From Amphirosellinia nigrospora (lineage: Eukaryota > Ascomycota > Sordariomycetes > Xylariales > Xylariaceae), in NCBI GenBank assembly GCA_004123355.1, contig SCHM01000008.1, forward strand, positions 1,049,501 through 1,113,500: a stretch of DNA of 64,000 nt, read 5' to 3'. Of the stretch, positions 24,926 through 36,759 are shown piece by piece (position 1 is the first letter of the stretch; the number at the start of each line of letters is the position of its first letter). The notes beneath the pieces are model-generated. The model had not been told where the DNA came from. It saw nothing but the letters and a program-made list of their open reading frames with translations, and did not search any database. Position numbers and translations under genes: made by a program.

Positions 24926-26105
24926 TTACAATTTGCTTCCGCCTGACTGAGGAACTTTTACGACGACCTTACCCCAGGTTTCCCTGCTGCCGAGGGCGAT
25001 CAAAGCATCGGGAATCGTCTCGAGTCCAACGTATTCTTTATCCGAAAACACAGTGCCCTTGAACTTGCCCTGTTCAATGAGCTTGCCGATCCCCTCCCAA
25101 TACGACGGGAATGGTCTGCCTCTCAAATTTGGAGTACGCACCCCAGTGGATGCCGACAATGGATATGTTCTTGAGCAACACCTTGTTCATGGCGACCTTC
25201 TCGATGGAGCCTGCAGCAAAGCCAACAACGAGAATGCGTCCGTTCCAAGCGACGCACTTGGTGCTCTTATCCACCAGACCTACGGGATCGTATACGATAT
25301 CCACGCCGCGGCCTTTGGGCGTCAGTTTGCGCACTTCATCGGGCCACGACGCGTCCCGGTAGTCGATGACATGGTCAGCACCGAAAGCGCGGGCGACCTC
25401 CAGCTTGCGCGCCGTGCCCGCCGTCGCGATGACGGTGGCTCCGAACGCCTTAGCGATCTGGACGGCGGCTAGCCCGACGCCACCCGCAGCGGCGTGGACG
25501 AGGACCCAATCGCCGGCCTTGACGCCACTCTTACGACGAGGGCGCCGTAGCTCGTGGGCGCCGTCACGAAGAGACCAGCGGCATCTGTGAAGGACCAGCC
25601 TTGCGGCACGGGAAGCAGCTGCTCTTCAACGGCACATATCTTGGTGGCATAGCTCCCTTGGCTAGCACCGAAGACGCGGGCGCCGACGGGGAACTTGGGC
25701 GACTTCGAGCTGGCCGGTGTCGCGAGCACGATGCCGGAGAACTCGGCACCAGATACCCAAGGAAAAGCTAGAGGTCAGGGTCAGCGAAAGGGAAAAGACA
25801 AAGAGCGTAGCAGCGGAGGAAATGAAAGGAGATAATCGACCCGAGGCCAAGACGTACCTGGTTGGTGCTGATATTTCCCTGCGATCTGTAGGATATCGAA
25901 GAAGTTGGTGGCGGCAGCGTGCACCTCGATGAGGTATTGGTCATTTGACGGCTTAGGGTCGGGGAGCTCCGTCACTTTGAGCTCCTTCGGCCCCTATGAT
26001 GTACTAATATTAGCATCATCTATTATTTGGTTGTTGGAGAGCTTCTTTTTCTAGCGTGCTAGCCTGTCTTACCTTGACGTACTGCGCAACCTGGATACCA
26101 CGCAT
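24926..26105 (-). CDS. Zeta-crystallin-like NADPH:quinone oxidoreductase, PTS1 ending
   Basis: Medium-chain dehydrogenase/reductase of the zinc-free quinone oxidoreductase type; about 336 residues. Exon 1 (26073-26105) encodes MRGIQVAQYVK. Introns are 25994-26072 and 25768-25857; the stop is at 24926. The N-terminal GroES-like part reads ELKVTELPDPKPSNDQYLIE and AATNFFDILQIAGKYQ. The Rossmann motif is AAAGGVGLAAVQIAK, followed by GADHVIDYRD. The protein ends GGSKL, a perfect type 1 peroxisomal targeting signal, so peroxisomal import is likely. Frame breaks occur near 25527 and 25125. It lacks the features I would expect of a trans-acting enoyl reductase of a PKS-NRPS; it is more like a general quinone/enone reductase. 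It sits tail to tail with the metallo-hydrolase, 281 bp apart. Confidence 0.88.
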
Positions 26106-27364
26106 GATCTATATGATATATGATGTGATTATTGTATATCTGTATATATATGTATAGTAACTATAAGTCAACAAAACAGCTACGCTTCGGAATCTGGTGT
26201 TGGGCTTTGTTTTGCGTGTCATAAAATGATATTTACAACAGGTAATAGTATAGGTGAAGTTGAGATGGCAATGCCTCGGCACGGATGAGAATGAGGCTGG
26301 AATCCATGTATAATTGCTTGCTGAGAGAGGCAGGTAGCTAGCTACCTCGGTAAGCTGCCTGATTGGTCTTAGCCTTGATCTTCGCTTTCTGTCGATTATA
26401 CTGTGGCGTGTGAAAGTGGCTAACGTGGCTGTGAAAGACCCTTAGACACTTGTACACATGCATCCATATACGTATCTTGAATGTCAAAAAGGGTTAAATG
26501 ATAGATGGGCTAGATTCACAGGTCCGTAAAATATAATACATGGTAATACCCATATACTAGTTCCCGAATCGGTGGGGAATGGATGGATTGGTGCGTGGCT
26601 CATGTATATAATAGGTGCAGATGGAAGTGAGTAGAAAACATGTGATTAGGTAATTATATCTACAGAAACTTGATTGATTGGAACTACTGATGCATGTAGT
26701 AGTAAGCACCGACCTAGTACCTATAGTACTAAAGGCATTCGGAGGACTACCTGCCTAGGTACATACTTTAGCACTGACCTACATGCATGTGCAGTACCTG
26801 CTGTAGGTAGAAGGTACCTGTGTTGAGTCGCGACATCACATCGCAACCTCCCTCCCGTCCCAATCCGCCACATCTGGCCGCCGCCGCCGCCGTCTGCCCC
26901 ACCAACACCTATCTCATCCCATCTCCATCCCATCATCTTCAATCATCTTCATCATCATCCTCTGCTGCTGCTGCTGCTGGGTCCGGCGTCCAGCCTGCCG
27001 TTTCTCTCTCTCGCCTACACCCATCTGCCCATGTGCCAGTCTGGACATCTCGCCCCTACCTCTTACTCTCTTGCACCAAGCACTACGCTAGATACATACT
27101 TCCCCTCCCTCAAACTCTCCCGTCTGCCTCTGCATCAAACTTCCCCGTCATCCTGCAGCCCGAGCCGCACTAAACCCAGACAACACGTACGTGACTACGT
27201 CGCCTGTCTTATCTGCGTTCAATACTTTAGTCTGCTTCTCTTTCCTCATCTTTTCTAAGTACGGCTGTAGATAGCAACCGAGCAACCGAGCAGCCTTAAA
27301 GACTTATCTCGCGCAAACCACGCATCCCCGGCTGCGAGAACACCAGAGCTAGACACATCCTACC
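26106..27364. other. Divergent promoter region, oxidoreductase / DSK2
   Basis: 1.26 kb without a gene. The DSK2-proximal half is strongly pyrimidine-rich with trinucleotide runs (CCG near 26880, CTG near 26965), as is common upstream of constitutively expressed fungal genes. Copies of the CCTAGGTA-type motif lie near 26710-26820. Confidence 0.55.
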
Positions 27365-28754
27365 ATGGCCGACTCCACCGACGGCGCTGCTGCCGATCCC
27401 CAGCTCACCTTCAAGGTGAAGTCGGGCGACAAGCTTCACACCGTCACCATGGCCGAGTCCGTCACCGTCGCCAGTCTCAAGGCTAAGCTCGCCGGCTCCG
27501 ACTTTGAGGACATCCCCGTTGAGCGCCAGCGCCTCATATACTCGGGCCGTGTCCTTAAGAACGACGAGCTGCTGAGCACGTACAAGATTAAGTCAGGTAA
27601 TACCGTGCACCTGGTCAAGAGCGCCGCCAGCAACCCCGCCCCCGCCCTGTCCTCATCCGCCTCATCCACCCCGGCCGCACCCCAGGTCCCAACCAATATG
27701 GCTGCTGGAACCGCGAATAACCCCCTGGCGAGTCTGACTGGTGCACGCTATGCCGGCATGGCCAACCTTCCGTCGGCTGATATGTTCGGTCCTGACGGCG
27801 GAGTGAGTATTCTCTCGCCTCCCCCCGGGGGCCGCAGCCTTACCACATGACGTGAACCACTAACAGAATTGCCTGTCTGTAGATGACTACGCCGATGATG
27901 GACGAGGACCAGCTCGCCAATATGCTCAGCAACCCGAACGTCGCCCAACAGATGAACGAGATGATGAACAATGACCAGTTCCTCGACATGATGATCCAGT
28001 CTAACCCCGTACTACGGAATAATCCCAACGCCCGCGAGATGCTCCGATCGCCCATGTTCCGCCAGATGATGACCAACCCCGACGCCCTCAGAAGCGCCGC
28101 TCGACTCCAGCGCATGATGAGTCAAGGCACTGCCCCAAGTGCATTCCCCATGCCCGGAGTCCCCGACAACACACCCAACGCCACCAACAACAATACCGCG
28201 AATAACGGCAACACATCAGGCCAGTTCAACACTTTAGATCCAGCAGCCTTGGCGAACCTGACGAGGATGAGCAACCAGCTTGGCTCTATGGGCAATATTT
28301 TCAACCCTTTCACCGGTGCCGGCCAGCCAGCGGCAACCAGCGCAACTCCGGGCAACGCAGGTGCACAGACTACTGGTAGCACTAACACAAACAACGACGC
28401 CACTGCCGCGGCGGCTGGTCAGGGACAAGGGGGGGCGCGCAGGGTGCGACGAGCCAGCCACCCAACCCGTTCGCAAGCCTTTTTGCCGCCAACCCGCCGA
28501 ACCTTGACGATAACCCGTTTGGCTTGCCATCTATGAATCCCGAGGCGTTACAGCAAATGATGCAGCTCCTGGGCATGGGCGGATCAGGGTCGCCGGCAGC
28601 CCCACCGGACAACCGACCACCTGAAGAGCGATACGCCGAACAGCTTCGTCAACTCAACGATATGGGATTCTACGACTTCGACAGAAACGTGGCAGCGCTG
28701 CGACGAAGTGGTGGGAGTGTGCAGGGTGCCGTCGAGCATCTACTGAGCTCATAA
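27365..28754 (+). CDS. DSK2: Ubiquilin DSK2, ubiquitin receptor (UBL-STI1-UBA)
   Basis: Shuttle factor that carries ubiquitylated proteins to the proteasome; cytosol and nucleus. Exon 1 is 27365-27802, the intron 27803-27882, exon 2 to the stop at 28754; about 436 residues. The ubiquitin-like domain spans residues ~13-90 (FKVKSGDKLHTVTM ... LIYSGRVLKNDELLSTYKI). STI1-type repeats rich in Met/Asn/Gln follow (MLSNPNVAQQMNEMM, MLRSPMFRQMMTNPDALR), then an Asn/Thr/Gly-rich linker and a C-terminal UBA domain (QLRQLNDMGFYDFDRNVAAL). One frame break falls in a run of seven G near 28429-28435; an eighth G would join the NPFASLFAANP segment and UBA in frame. This essential-pathway gene is good evidence that the window's frame breaks are base-call errors. 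Confidence 0.95.
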
Positions 28755-29682
28755 TCGGCTCTGTGTGCGATATTCATGGATTACTGTGATTCTTTTCGTC
28801 CCCCCGACGCTTCAACGAGACAAAGTCATCTTCGGAGAAACGGAGAAGGACAAGGGCGAACAGGGGAATAGTAGGGCGCGGCGAGGACGGTCACGAACAT
28901 ACATTATCACGAAGCGATGATGTGCACGTATGACTCGAATTGGGGTTGGCATGGAGGCATCTTCTATCAAGCTTGTAAACATGGGGGCATGGAGGAAAGC
29001 GGTTTTTTCCGCCGACGACGGCGTTGTTGTTGTTGTTGCACACGAGACCGGGTAGTGATAGAGGCAGCATTCCTATATCCAGGTCATGCCTGTCGGGCTA
29101 CGTCACGGCGGCGAGGGACTGAGACTACGAATAAGACTGGAAATGACGGCCTACAAGGCGGGTTTGGGTTGAGAGCTTGTTCAGTGTAGCCCCGCCGAAT
29201 AATGTCATGATGTCTGGCGGACAATAACAGAATTAATACGATGGTTGAGTATGAATGAATGCCGGAATTGCCGTGTACTAGTGAGCTTACCTTATCTATC
29301 TTCGACTCGGGAGTCTGTATCGCTACTTGGTGCTAAGCTAGAGTTGTTTTCAAGTTATTACTTAGTAGGCCCTCGTGTGAGGAGGAAGTGAGAATAAGGT
29401 ACTGACTAACTACACAGCGTTGATACAGTGGATATAGTGTGTGGTGGCACCACTATAGCTCCACACAGGTATTCATCTAACTAAACCTGGTGTAGATCAG
29501 AGGACTCGAGGACCCGCCTTGCTTGCATGGATATCTCTACTCGAATTGTTGATCTCCGTAGTGATTCCATTAATTCCATGTCTACACGACCTAGTATTAT
29601 ACCCACGACACCTCCGTAACCGCAACCACATTGGCCCAAACACGTCAATGTGAGACGTTCGGCCACCCAGCCGCTACCCAAG
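28755..29682. other. Intergenic, DSK2 3' / VPS53 5' region
   Basis: No gene recognised. Contains a GTT run (near 29025) and ordinary AT-rich spacer. It must hold the DSK2 polyadenylation site and the VPS53 promoter; no specific element could be pinned down. Confidence 0.5.
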
Positions 29683-32440
29683 ATGAATGGCGCTACAACA
29701 GAATCGCCATCGCTAGATGCAGGTGAGAGAAGAGAGACACCTTGGCTGTGACATATGAGATATGAGCGAGGGAGAGGGAGAGGGAGATATAGACAGACAG
29801 ACAGACAGATGACTGACTGAGACGCACAACACGACCCAGCCAACTACGATCCCATCCAGCACCTCAATGTGCTCTTCGCCCACCCGTCGACCGTCTCGTC
29901 CATCTCGTCCATCAGCCGCGTGTCGACGACGCTGCAATCCGAGCAGCATGCCCTCTCGGCCCAGATCCAGGCTCGCCAGACGGCCCAAGCCTACGGGCCC
30001 AACTCGTCGCTCGAGCGCATGCAGTCGGCCCAGGCTGAGCTGGCCGAGCTGTTTCGCAAGATCGAGACGGTCCGCGCCCGCGCCATCCAGACCGAGCAGA
30101 ACATCACGTCCATGACAGCCGACATCAAACGCCTCGACGGCACCAAGCGCAACCTGGCCCTGTCCATGACCGCCCTCAAGCGCCTGCAGATGCTGACCAC
30201 GGCCTACGAGCAGCTACGCGGCCTGGCCAAGGCTCGCCAGTACCGGGAGTGCGCCTCGCTGCTGCAGGCCGTGCTACAGCTCATGCGCCACTTCAACAGC
30301 TACCGCAGTATCGATCAGATTGCCACTCTCAGCCGCGGTGTCGGCGAGATCCAGCGTGAGCTGCTCGAGCAGGTCTGCGAGGACTTCGAGATTGCCTTTG
30401 CCAAGGGCGAGATCGGCGGTCGTAGGGCCACTCTCGTCGAGGCCTGCGGCGTCATGGATGCCCTGGGCGACACGGCTCGGGCTCGTCTCGTCACCTGGTA
30501 CGTCAACACGGAGCTGCGCGAGTATCGCCAAGTGTTCAGAGGCAACGATGAGGCCGGCAGCCTAGACAACATCGGCCGGCGGTATGCGTGGTTCAAGCGG
30601 ATGATAAAGGTCTACGAGGAAGAGCACGCGTCCATCTTCCCTCCGCACTGGCGAGTGGGCGAGACGCTCGCCATGGCCTTCTGCGACGGTACCAGGGACG
30701 ATTACAAGGGCATACTGGAGAAGAGTATGCGCCGGGTGGATGGCGCCAAGATCGACGTCAATCTACTGCTCAGCTGCCTGCAGGAGACGATGGACTTTGA
30801 GCAGAGTATAGAAAGGAGGTTCTCGAGCGAGCCGAGGGCGAGCATCGACACACTAAGCTCCGCCGACGAGAGGACCCAAAGCTTCAACGGGTCCATTTCC
30901 GTCGCCTTCGAGCCCTACCTGAGCCTGTGGGTGGAATCCCAGGATAAGGCTCTGGCGGCCATGATCCCGAGGTATAAAGCCCAGCCATTACTCCCGGCCG
31001 ACGACGAGTTCTCCCCACAGGCCGTCATCAGCTCCGCCATCGAACTCTTCCACTTTTACAAGCTCACACTATCCCAATGTGCGAAGCTCTCGACAAGCGA
31101 GCGACTACTGGACCTCGCCAAAACGCTTGCCAAATATTTAGACGAGTACGCACAACAAGTCTTGCTTGCTATCCTACAGAGACCGGCACAAACGGCCGCA
31201 TCCCTACAAGACGTGATCCTCGTGCTCAACACGGCCGATTTCTGGCACACCAACACGGGACAGTTGGAGGAAAACATCAAGAAACGCATCGACAACGAGC
31301 TCGTGTCCAAAGTCGATCTCTCGTCCCAAGCCGACGCATTCCTTGGCGTCGCCAGCACGGCCGTGTTAGCGCTCGTTAATAGAGTCGAAGCTGACTGCGA
31401 GGGCGCATGGCGCGAGATGAAGAACACGAATTGGAGCAAGATGGAGAGCGTGGGGGACCAGAGCTCGTACGTCGGTGAACTCGTCTCTCACATCAACACC
31501 AAGACGGAAGAGACGTTGGCCATCGTGGTCAAGCCGCAGTACGCGCGGGCCTTCGCCGATAACTTGGTCGAGCATATCGCGAACACCTACATTGCCAATA
31601 TTGTGCAGTGCCGACCTGTTTCCGAGGTCGGTGCCGAGCAGGTACGTCTCACCCACTTCCACGGCAGCCGCACGCCGCTCTCTTCCTATCCCATCCAAGG
31701 TAGGCCTTTGGATTCAATCTTACATTGCTAATTCGTGATCCACACTAGATGCTGTTGGACAAGTACGTCCTCACCAAAGCCTTCGAAAACCTACTCTCCT
31801 ACCACAACCCTCGCCCGCCCCGTCCCAACCCCCGCCAGCTAGTTTCGTCAAGCGTGTGAACAGCACGATGACGCGCATCGACCCGCTCCTCAAGACTCTC
31901 CAAGTGCGCCCCTCACCACCCGAGGGTCTGGTGCAGGCGTACCTCATCCACATCGCCGACCGATCCGACACTAACTTCCGGAAGATCCTCGAGCTCAAGG
32001 GTGTGCGCAAGGTAGACCAGACACACCTGGTGGAGCTGTTCGGCATTCACCGCGACGCGGCGCCCTCGTCGGGCGGGAACAAGCTCGTCGCGCAGAGTCC
32101 GCTGCTGACGCCTCTCCTGACGACCTCGGGACTGGGCAGCGCCAGTCTTCAGGCCGCCTCGTCCTCGTCGAGTACGCCCGCGCGCTTCGACCCCACGAGC
32201 CTCGGGGAGAAACTCCTTTCGGCAGCCCGCGACGGCGTCGAAAGGATGGGAACGCCGCAGCAACAACCAGGGAGCGCGACGGGGGCCGTTTTGGGAGTGG
32301 GCGGACAGAATGCGGCCAGCATCAACGAGAACCTGCGGAATTTTGGCAAGTTCTTCCGAAGGGACATCGCCATCACCGGGCTGGGGGCCCGGTTCGGGAA
32401 GAGGGATGTCAGCGGGAGTGGTGGGGGTGGCAATGACTGA
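29683..32440 (+). CDS. VPS53: GARP tethering complex subunit Vps53
   Basis: Subunit of the Golgi-associated retrograde protein complex, which tethers endosome-derived vesicles at the trans-Golgi. A short first exon (29683-29722, MNGATTESPSLDA) is joined across a 117 bp intron (29723-29839, containing GAGGGA and GACA microsatellites) to ANYDPIQHLNVLFAHP, the typical Vps53 N-terminus. A second intron is 31642-31748. About 845 residues. The N-terminal third is coiled coil (SALSAQ... TEQNITSMTADIKRL), followed by helical repeats typical of CATCHR tethers. A frame break near 31818 (a C run one base short) separates LLDKYVLTKAFENLLSYHNP from the C-terminal part, which continues FVKRVNSTMTRIDPLLK and ends Gly-rich. 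The start is supported by reading-frame phase across intron 1. Confidence 0.93.
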
Positions 32441-32983
32441 ATGGATTGAATTGAACGCCCGGTCAGGGTCAGGGTCAGGGTCAGGGTCAGGGTCAGGGGC
32501 CAGACAGATGATTTATTCACATGAACCCGAAATGATCTCTCTGTCTATTGAATAAGTGCACAGTCACATCCATTGCGTTACTGACGAAATGTATGAGCAA
32601 GCCGTCACAGCGATGTCCCGTACATTGATTGAACAAATGTGGTAGAAATTTTGATGTTATATACGGATTGTACTGGATACACAACTAATTGCTGAGTCCT
32701 GATCCGACTCTCTTTTCGTCCTGACACATATGAGGTGGTGTCCCCCCTCTTACAAAAAGGAATTCACACATTTCCTCCTAATCGTACAGCCCGTGGGCTA
32801 TTTCGTCTTCGGCTTCCCTTGATCATCAGCTGCTGGTCGTCGGGACTTGCTGATCCAAGCCCAACACTCCCTAGCCTTCGTCATAAAGGAGGCGGCCCGT
32901 TCATCCAAATACAGGCGCAATCAAATCGAATATGTAAAAGTTCCAGTTCCGGCAAGGGAGCGTAAGTAAATCCATTGACTGAT
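32441..32983. other. Convergent intergenic region VPS53 / SDHD
   Basis: 540 bp between two convergent genes. Apart from the GGTCAG array, nothing but 3' UTR-like sequence is visible. Confidence 0.5.
32461..32496. repeat. Perfect (GGTCAG)6 hexamer array
   Basis: Six uninterrupted copies of GGTCAG, equivalent to TCAGGG, which is one base different from the fungal telomere unit TTAGGG. It lies 20 bp after the VPS53 stop codon, in the 3' UTR or just beyond it. Confidence 0.9.
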
Positions 32984-33729
32984 CTAAGCCTTCCAGACCC
33001 GCTTGACGGCCTCGGTGACACCGACGTCATTGGTCTCGAATTCGTACAGGCCGATGCCAGCGAGGACGGTGGCGATATTGAGCAGCCACAGCGAGGCCTT
33101 GTAGGCGCCGGGGTAGGTCCGCTTGGGGATGTAGTCGATGATGATAGACTGCATGCCGGCATGGCTGTGGACGAGCATGAGGGCGCACAGGACGGCGTCG
33201 AGGGCCGGGTTGAGGGAGCCCGAGGCAAATGGAGCCACGGTCAGCGGCACGAGGCCTGCGGCGATCAGGCGCTCGAAGGTCCAGTGGTAGGAACCGTGGG
33301 TGGGTATCGGGTCCGGAACGGGGACGGCGTCGTTTACTGTATGTCGGATGGCGGGTTAGTACTGGTAGCTATCTAGTCGATCGCATGCGCGGGCAGTTGG
33401 TCGCTCATTCGAGGCTAGCTAGATGGACACAAGGATAGAAGAATTCCGCGAATATCAATCCATCCCTCAACGGCACGTACCGGTTCCCTTGATGACCTCT
33501 GTTGCAACATATCATTAGCAAATTGTAGATATGCGGCATATCCGCCCTATTTGTTACATACGGGGACCAGGAGGAAGCAGGCTTCTCCTGCCGGAGGCGT
33601 GGAAGGCGGCTACGCGCATGGCGCTCTTGGCGATGGGCGGCGGGACGGACGTCGTCTTTGAGAGGAAGGCAGGTGTGGCGGTTCGGAGGCCGTCTGCCTC
33701 AGCAGCATGGGGCGGAGCGCCGAGGCCAT
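32984..33729 (-). CDS. SDH4: Succinate dehydrogenase membrane anchor subunit (CybS)
   Basis: Small membrane anchor of mitochondrial complex II, binding haem b and ubiquinone in the inner membrane. Three exons: 33562-33729, an 18 bp micro-exon 33481-33498, and 32984-33336; introns 33499-33561 and 33337-33480. About 179 residues. The N-terminal ~60 residues are basic and Ser/Ala-rich, like a mitochondrial presequence. The mature part reads HGSYHWTFERLIAAGLVPL, then membrane helices with the signature HSHAGMQSIIIDYIPKR; the His/Asp spacing matches the CybS haem and quinone site. One frame break near 33690 in the presequence needs one extra base; restoring one base makes the summed exon length exactly divisible by three. 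A micro-exon of this size is easily missed by gene callers. Confidence 0.92.
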
Positions 33730-34520
33730 GGTGTCTAGCTGTTTGTGTGGTGGTGTGTGATAAAAGAAGAAGAGAAAGAGAGGGGGGTTGAGACGACCAC
33801 CCAAGAGTGCTACGTGCAACGGCGATGTCGTGTGTGCCCCGTATCAAGCTGTATCGGTTCGCAGTGCTCGAGGGTGTGAGGCAGTAAGTAAGTTAGGTAG
33901 TCGGGTGGTTGAGCGTCTTTGTGGAATGGATTGGATGGATGGATTGTTGAACGATGATGCAGTGGAGGCTTGGGAATTGGAGGTGGCATTGGATTGGCTG
34001 GAATATGGCAACCCAGATTGCCGAGGACAATTGGAACTGCTGTGATTGGCTGGGTGGCCCGACCAGCGACTCTTGCTCGCGGGAGGTGTTGCTGCCTCGG
34101 ATATCAGGTGTCAACAAGGTATTGTGGGGTCCGGCGCTATAAGGCGTGTGGGGTCATTGGTCATTGCCGTATCGATGTGGGGCCCTGCATCTGCTAGCAT
34201 CTGTTCGCCGAAATCGCAGATCGAAAATCAGGACGGAACCCATTAAAAAGAAAGATATTCACGATACCTATACTAATGTACTAAGTAATGCGGCAGCCAA
34301 CCTACCAGTCATACCATACTCCTCTTAACCAGTGTCTTCTACCTCCACCTTAGCAGCCTCTCTGATCGCTCTCTTTTTATCACCTGTTTCTTTTCTCTTT
34401 CTTTTCTTTTTTTCTCCACCGTCGATGCGCTGAAATTAAAGAATAGAGAGCTTCAAAGCTCCACCTCTCTCTTTTGACGACAACCGATACGATTGACTCA
34501 CCATTGCGTTGCTCGTCGCC
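33730..34520. other. Divergent promoter region, SDHD / mitochondrial TyrRS
   Basis: 790 bp between the SDHD start and the TyrRS start, both genes for mitochondrial proteins. A long T/C-rich tract (near 34370-34420) precedes the TyrRS start, typical of fungal core promoters. No gene. Confidence 0.55.
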
Positions 34521-36759
34521 ATGTCCACATCGATATTGCGTGCCGTCTCGGGCAGCACGGTGCGCATGACGCTCTGTCGGAATTGTCTACTCCGATCCAT
34601 GGCCGTGGCCGTGGCCGTGAGCCGTCAACACCAACACCAACACCGTCGACCCATACATCTCTCCACTCTAGAGAAGCGGCGTCTTGCACAGGAGGACTGG
34701 GATGAGCGGGCCGAGAGGATTCAGAATGGCAAGGAGCCGCACCTCTGGGATATCTTCAAGGAGCGTGGATATGTCAAGGACATTGCCGGGTAGGTAGGGG
34801 ACCATGGCGTGACGGAAGAGGACTCGAGGTCAAGGCCAAGGCCGAGGTCGAGGTCGAGGTCAGTGCTAACTGTCTCTGCAGCACCGACGACCAGATCCGC
34901 GAGCTCATGCGGCGTAAGCGTATCGGCGCCTACGTCGGCATCGACCCCACCGCCGCCTCCCTCCACCTCGGCCATCTCCTGCCCCTGATGCCGCTGTTCT
35001 GGATGTACATGCACGGCTACGGCGCCATCAGCGTCATTGGAGGCGCCACCGCCAAGGTCGGCGATCCCACCGACCGTCTGAAAACCCGCCCCGACGTGCC
35101 CAGGGTCGAACGCACCCACTTCATCACCAAGATACACTACCAGCTGAAGCGCATGTGGATGAACGTCGACGCCCAGGCCAGGCGCCACGGCTACACCAAA
35201 GAATGGGTTTGGCAGCGCGCACTGCTCAACAACAGCAACTGGTACAGCTCGACGCCCTTCGTCGAGATCGTCCACCGTCTGTTTAAGCACATGCGCGTCG
35301 GCCCCATGCTGGGCCGCGAGACGGTGAGGCGCAAGATGGCCGACGGCGATGGCATGTCTCTCGCCGAGTTCGTCTACCCAGTCATGCAGGCCTGGGACTG
35401 GTGGGAGCTGTTCAAGGGCCCGAGAGGCGTGTGCATGCAGATCGGAGGCTCCGACCAGTACGGCAACATCGTCGCCGGCATCGACATCATCAAGCTCCTC
35501 CGCAACACGGAGCGCGACGAGCAGCTAATGGTACCGACGACTTGCTACACAGGCCCGTGGGTTTTACCGTGCCCTTGTTGACCGACTCGGCCGGCCAAAA
35601 GTTTGGCAAGACGGCCGGCAATGCCTTGTGGCTCGACCCTTTCATGACCAGCTCTTTTGAACTCTACGGATACTTCATGCGGGAAATCCGACGCCGACGT
35701 CGAGAAGCTACTCAAGCTCTTCACCTTCCTGCCTCTGGAGAAATCGCGAGATCATGAAGGAGCACGACCTAGACCCGCCCAAGCGCCATGCTCACCACAT
35801 CCTCGCCCTCGAAGTCCTGGCCTTAGTCCACGGAGTACAAGAAGCCGAGGCGACGCAAGCCAAGCACAAGAGCATGTTCTCCAAGTCACCAGGAGTCACC
35901 ACCCCACAACCATGGGGAGCTGGACTCGTACCCGGATCGCTTCACACCCTCATCCGCCGACCGCGCGCTCCACTTCCGACCTGATATCCAACTTCCCGAA
36001 TCCGTCATCCTCGGCAAATCCATAGCACGCATCCTCTACGCCTCAGGCCTGGCCGAGAGTGCCAGCGAGGCCCACCGCCTGATCTCCCACCAAGGCGCCT
36101 ACGTCGGTGGAGCGCCGGGCCGATCCGCCCACGACAACCTGCCGATGCGCGATGGCGAGGTAGCTTTCCAGACCGTGAAGAGCTGGTTTCCCTCAGACAC
36201 CAAGAACTTCCTGATCGGTGGCAAGCTCCTCATCCTACGGCGCGGGAAGCACTTTGTGCGGATCGTCGAGATGGTCAGCGATAACGAGTGGGAGGCGAGC
36301 GGGAAGACCTATCCAGGCGAGCCCCACAAGGGCCGTATACGCATCATGCGCGAGCAGCTGATGGCCGCCAACGACGGCGAAGATGCCAAATTCTCCACCG
36401 AGGAACTCGCGCGTGTGAACGAGCAGCTGTTGCGCATGGAGCGCGAGGGCGACATCGCGCTCGAGGACGCCGATACGTCGAAGCCGCCACAGATCAAGTT
36501 CCCACCCACCCGCTCTCGTGCTTCCGAGCTATTGGACGCGTACAACTACAACAATAACAACGTGATGGGCTCCGGGAACCGGTGCACGAACATGGCGGAC
36601 CGGGACACGAACACCGCGCTCTCCGTGCAACGGAAGACGGTGGCTATCGATAAGGTCCTTAAGCGCGCGCAGAGTATACTTGAGGAGAAGAAGAGGGCGC
36701 GGGATGAGGCCTTGGCGGCGGCGGCTGAGGCTGCGTCCAAGAAGTCCGAGTCTCCTTGA
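34521..36759 (+). CDS. Mitochondrial tyrosyl-tRNA synthetase, CYT-18-like
   Basis: Charges mitochondrial tRNA-Tyr; in Neurospora the orthologue CYT-18 also promotes group I intron splicing. The ATG at 34521 opens an Arg/Ser-rich mitochondrial presequence. Intron 34790-34881; about 715 residues. The class I HIGH motif is LHLGHLLPL and the KMSKS-equivalent is KFGKTAGNA; tRNA/tyrosine-binding [11 protein letters not shown] is intact. An N-terminal helix before the catalytic domain ([13 protein letters not shown]) resembles the Pezizomycotina-specific extension used for intron RNA binding. The C-terminal S4-like region ([20 protein letters not shown]) is followed by a Lys/Glu/Ala-rich tail. Frame breaks near 35535, 35680, 35740 and 35930 occur within ~400 bp in otherwise well-conserved sequence, so this stretch is poor-quality sequence, not a dead gene. 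Splicing activity is inferred. Confidence 0.93.

Noticed and set aside
24926-26105. Quinone oxidoreductase as the trans enoyl reductase of the PKS-NRPS
   Set aside because: Zeta-crystallin-like sequence, peroxisomal SKL end and an 11 kb distance from the synthase argue against it.
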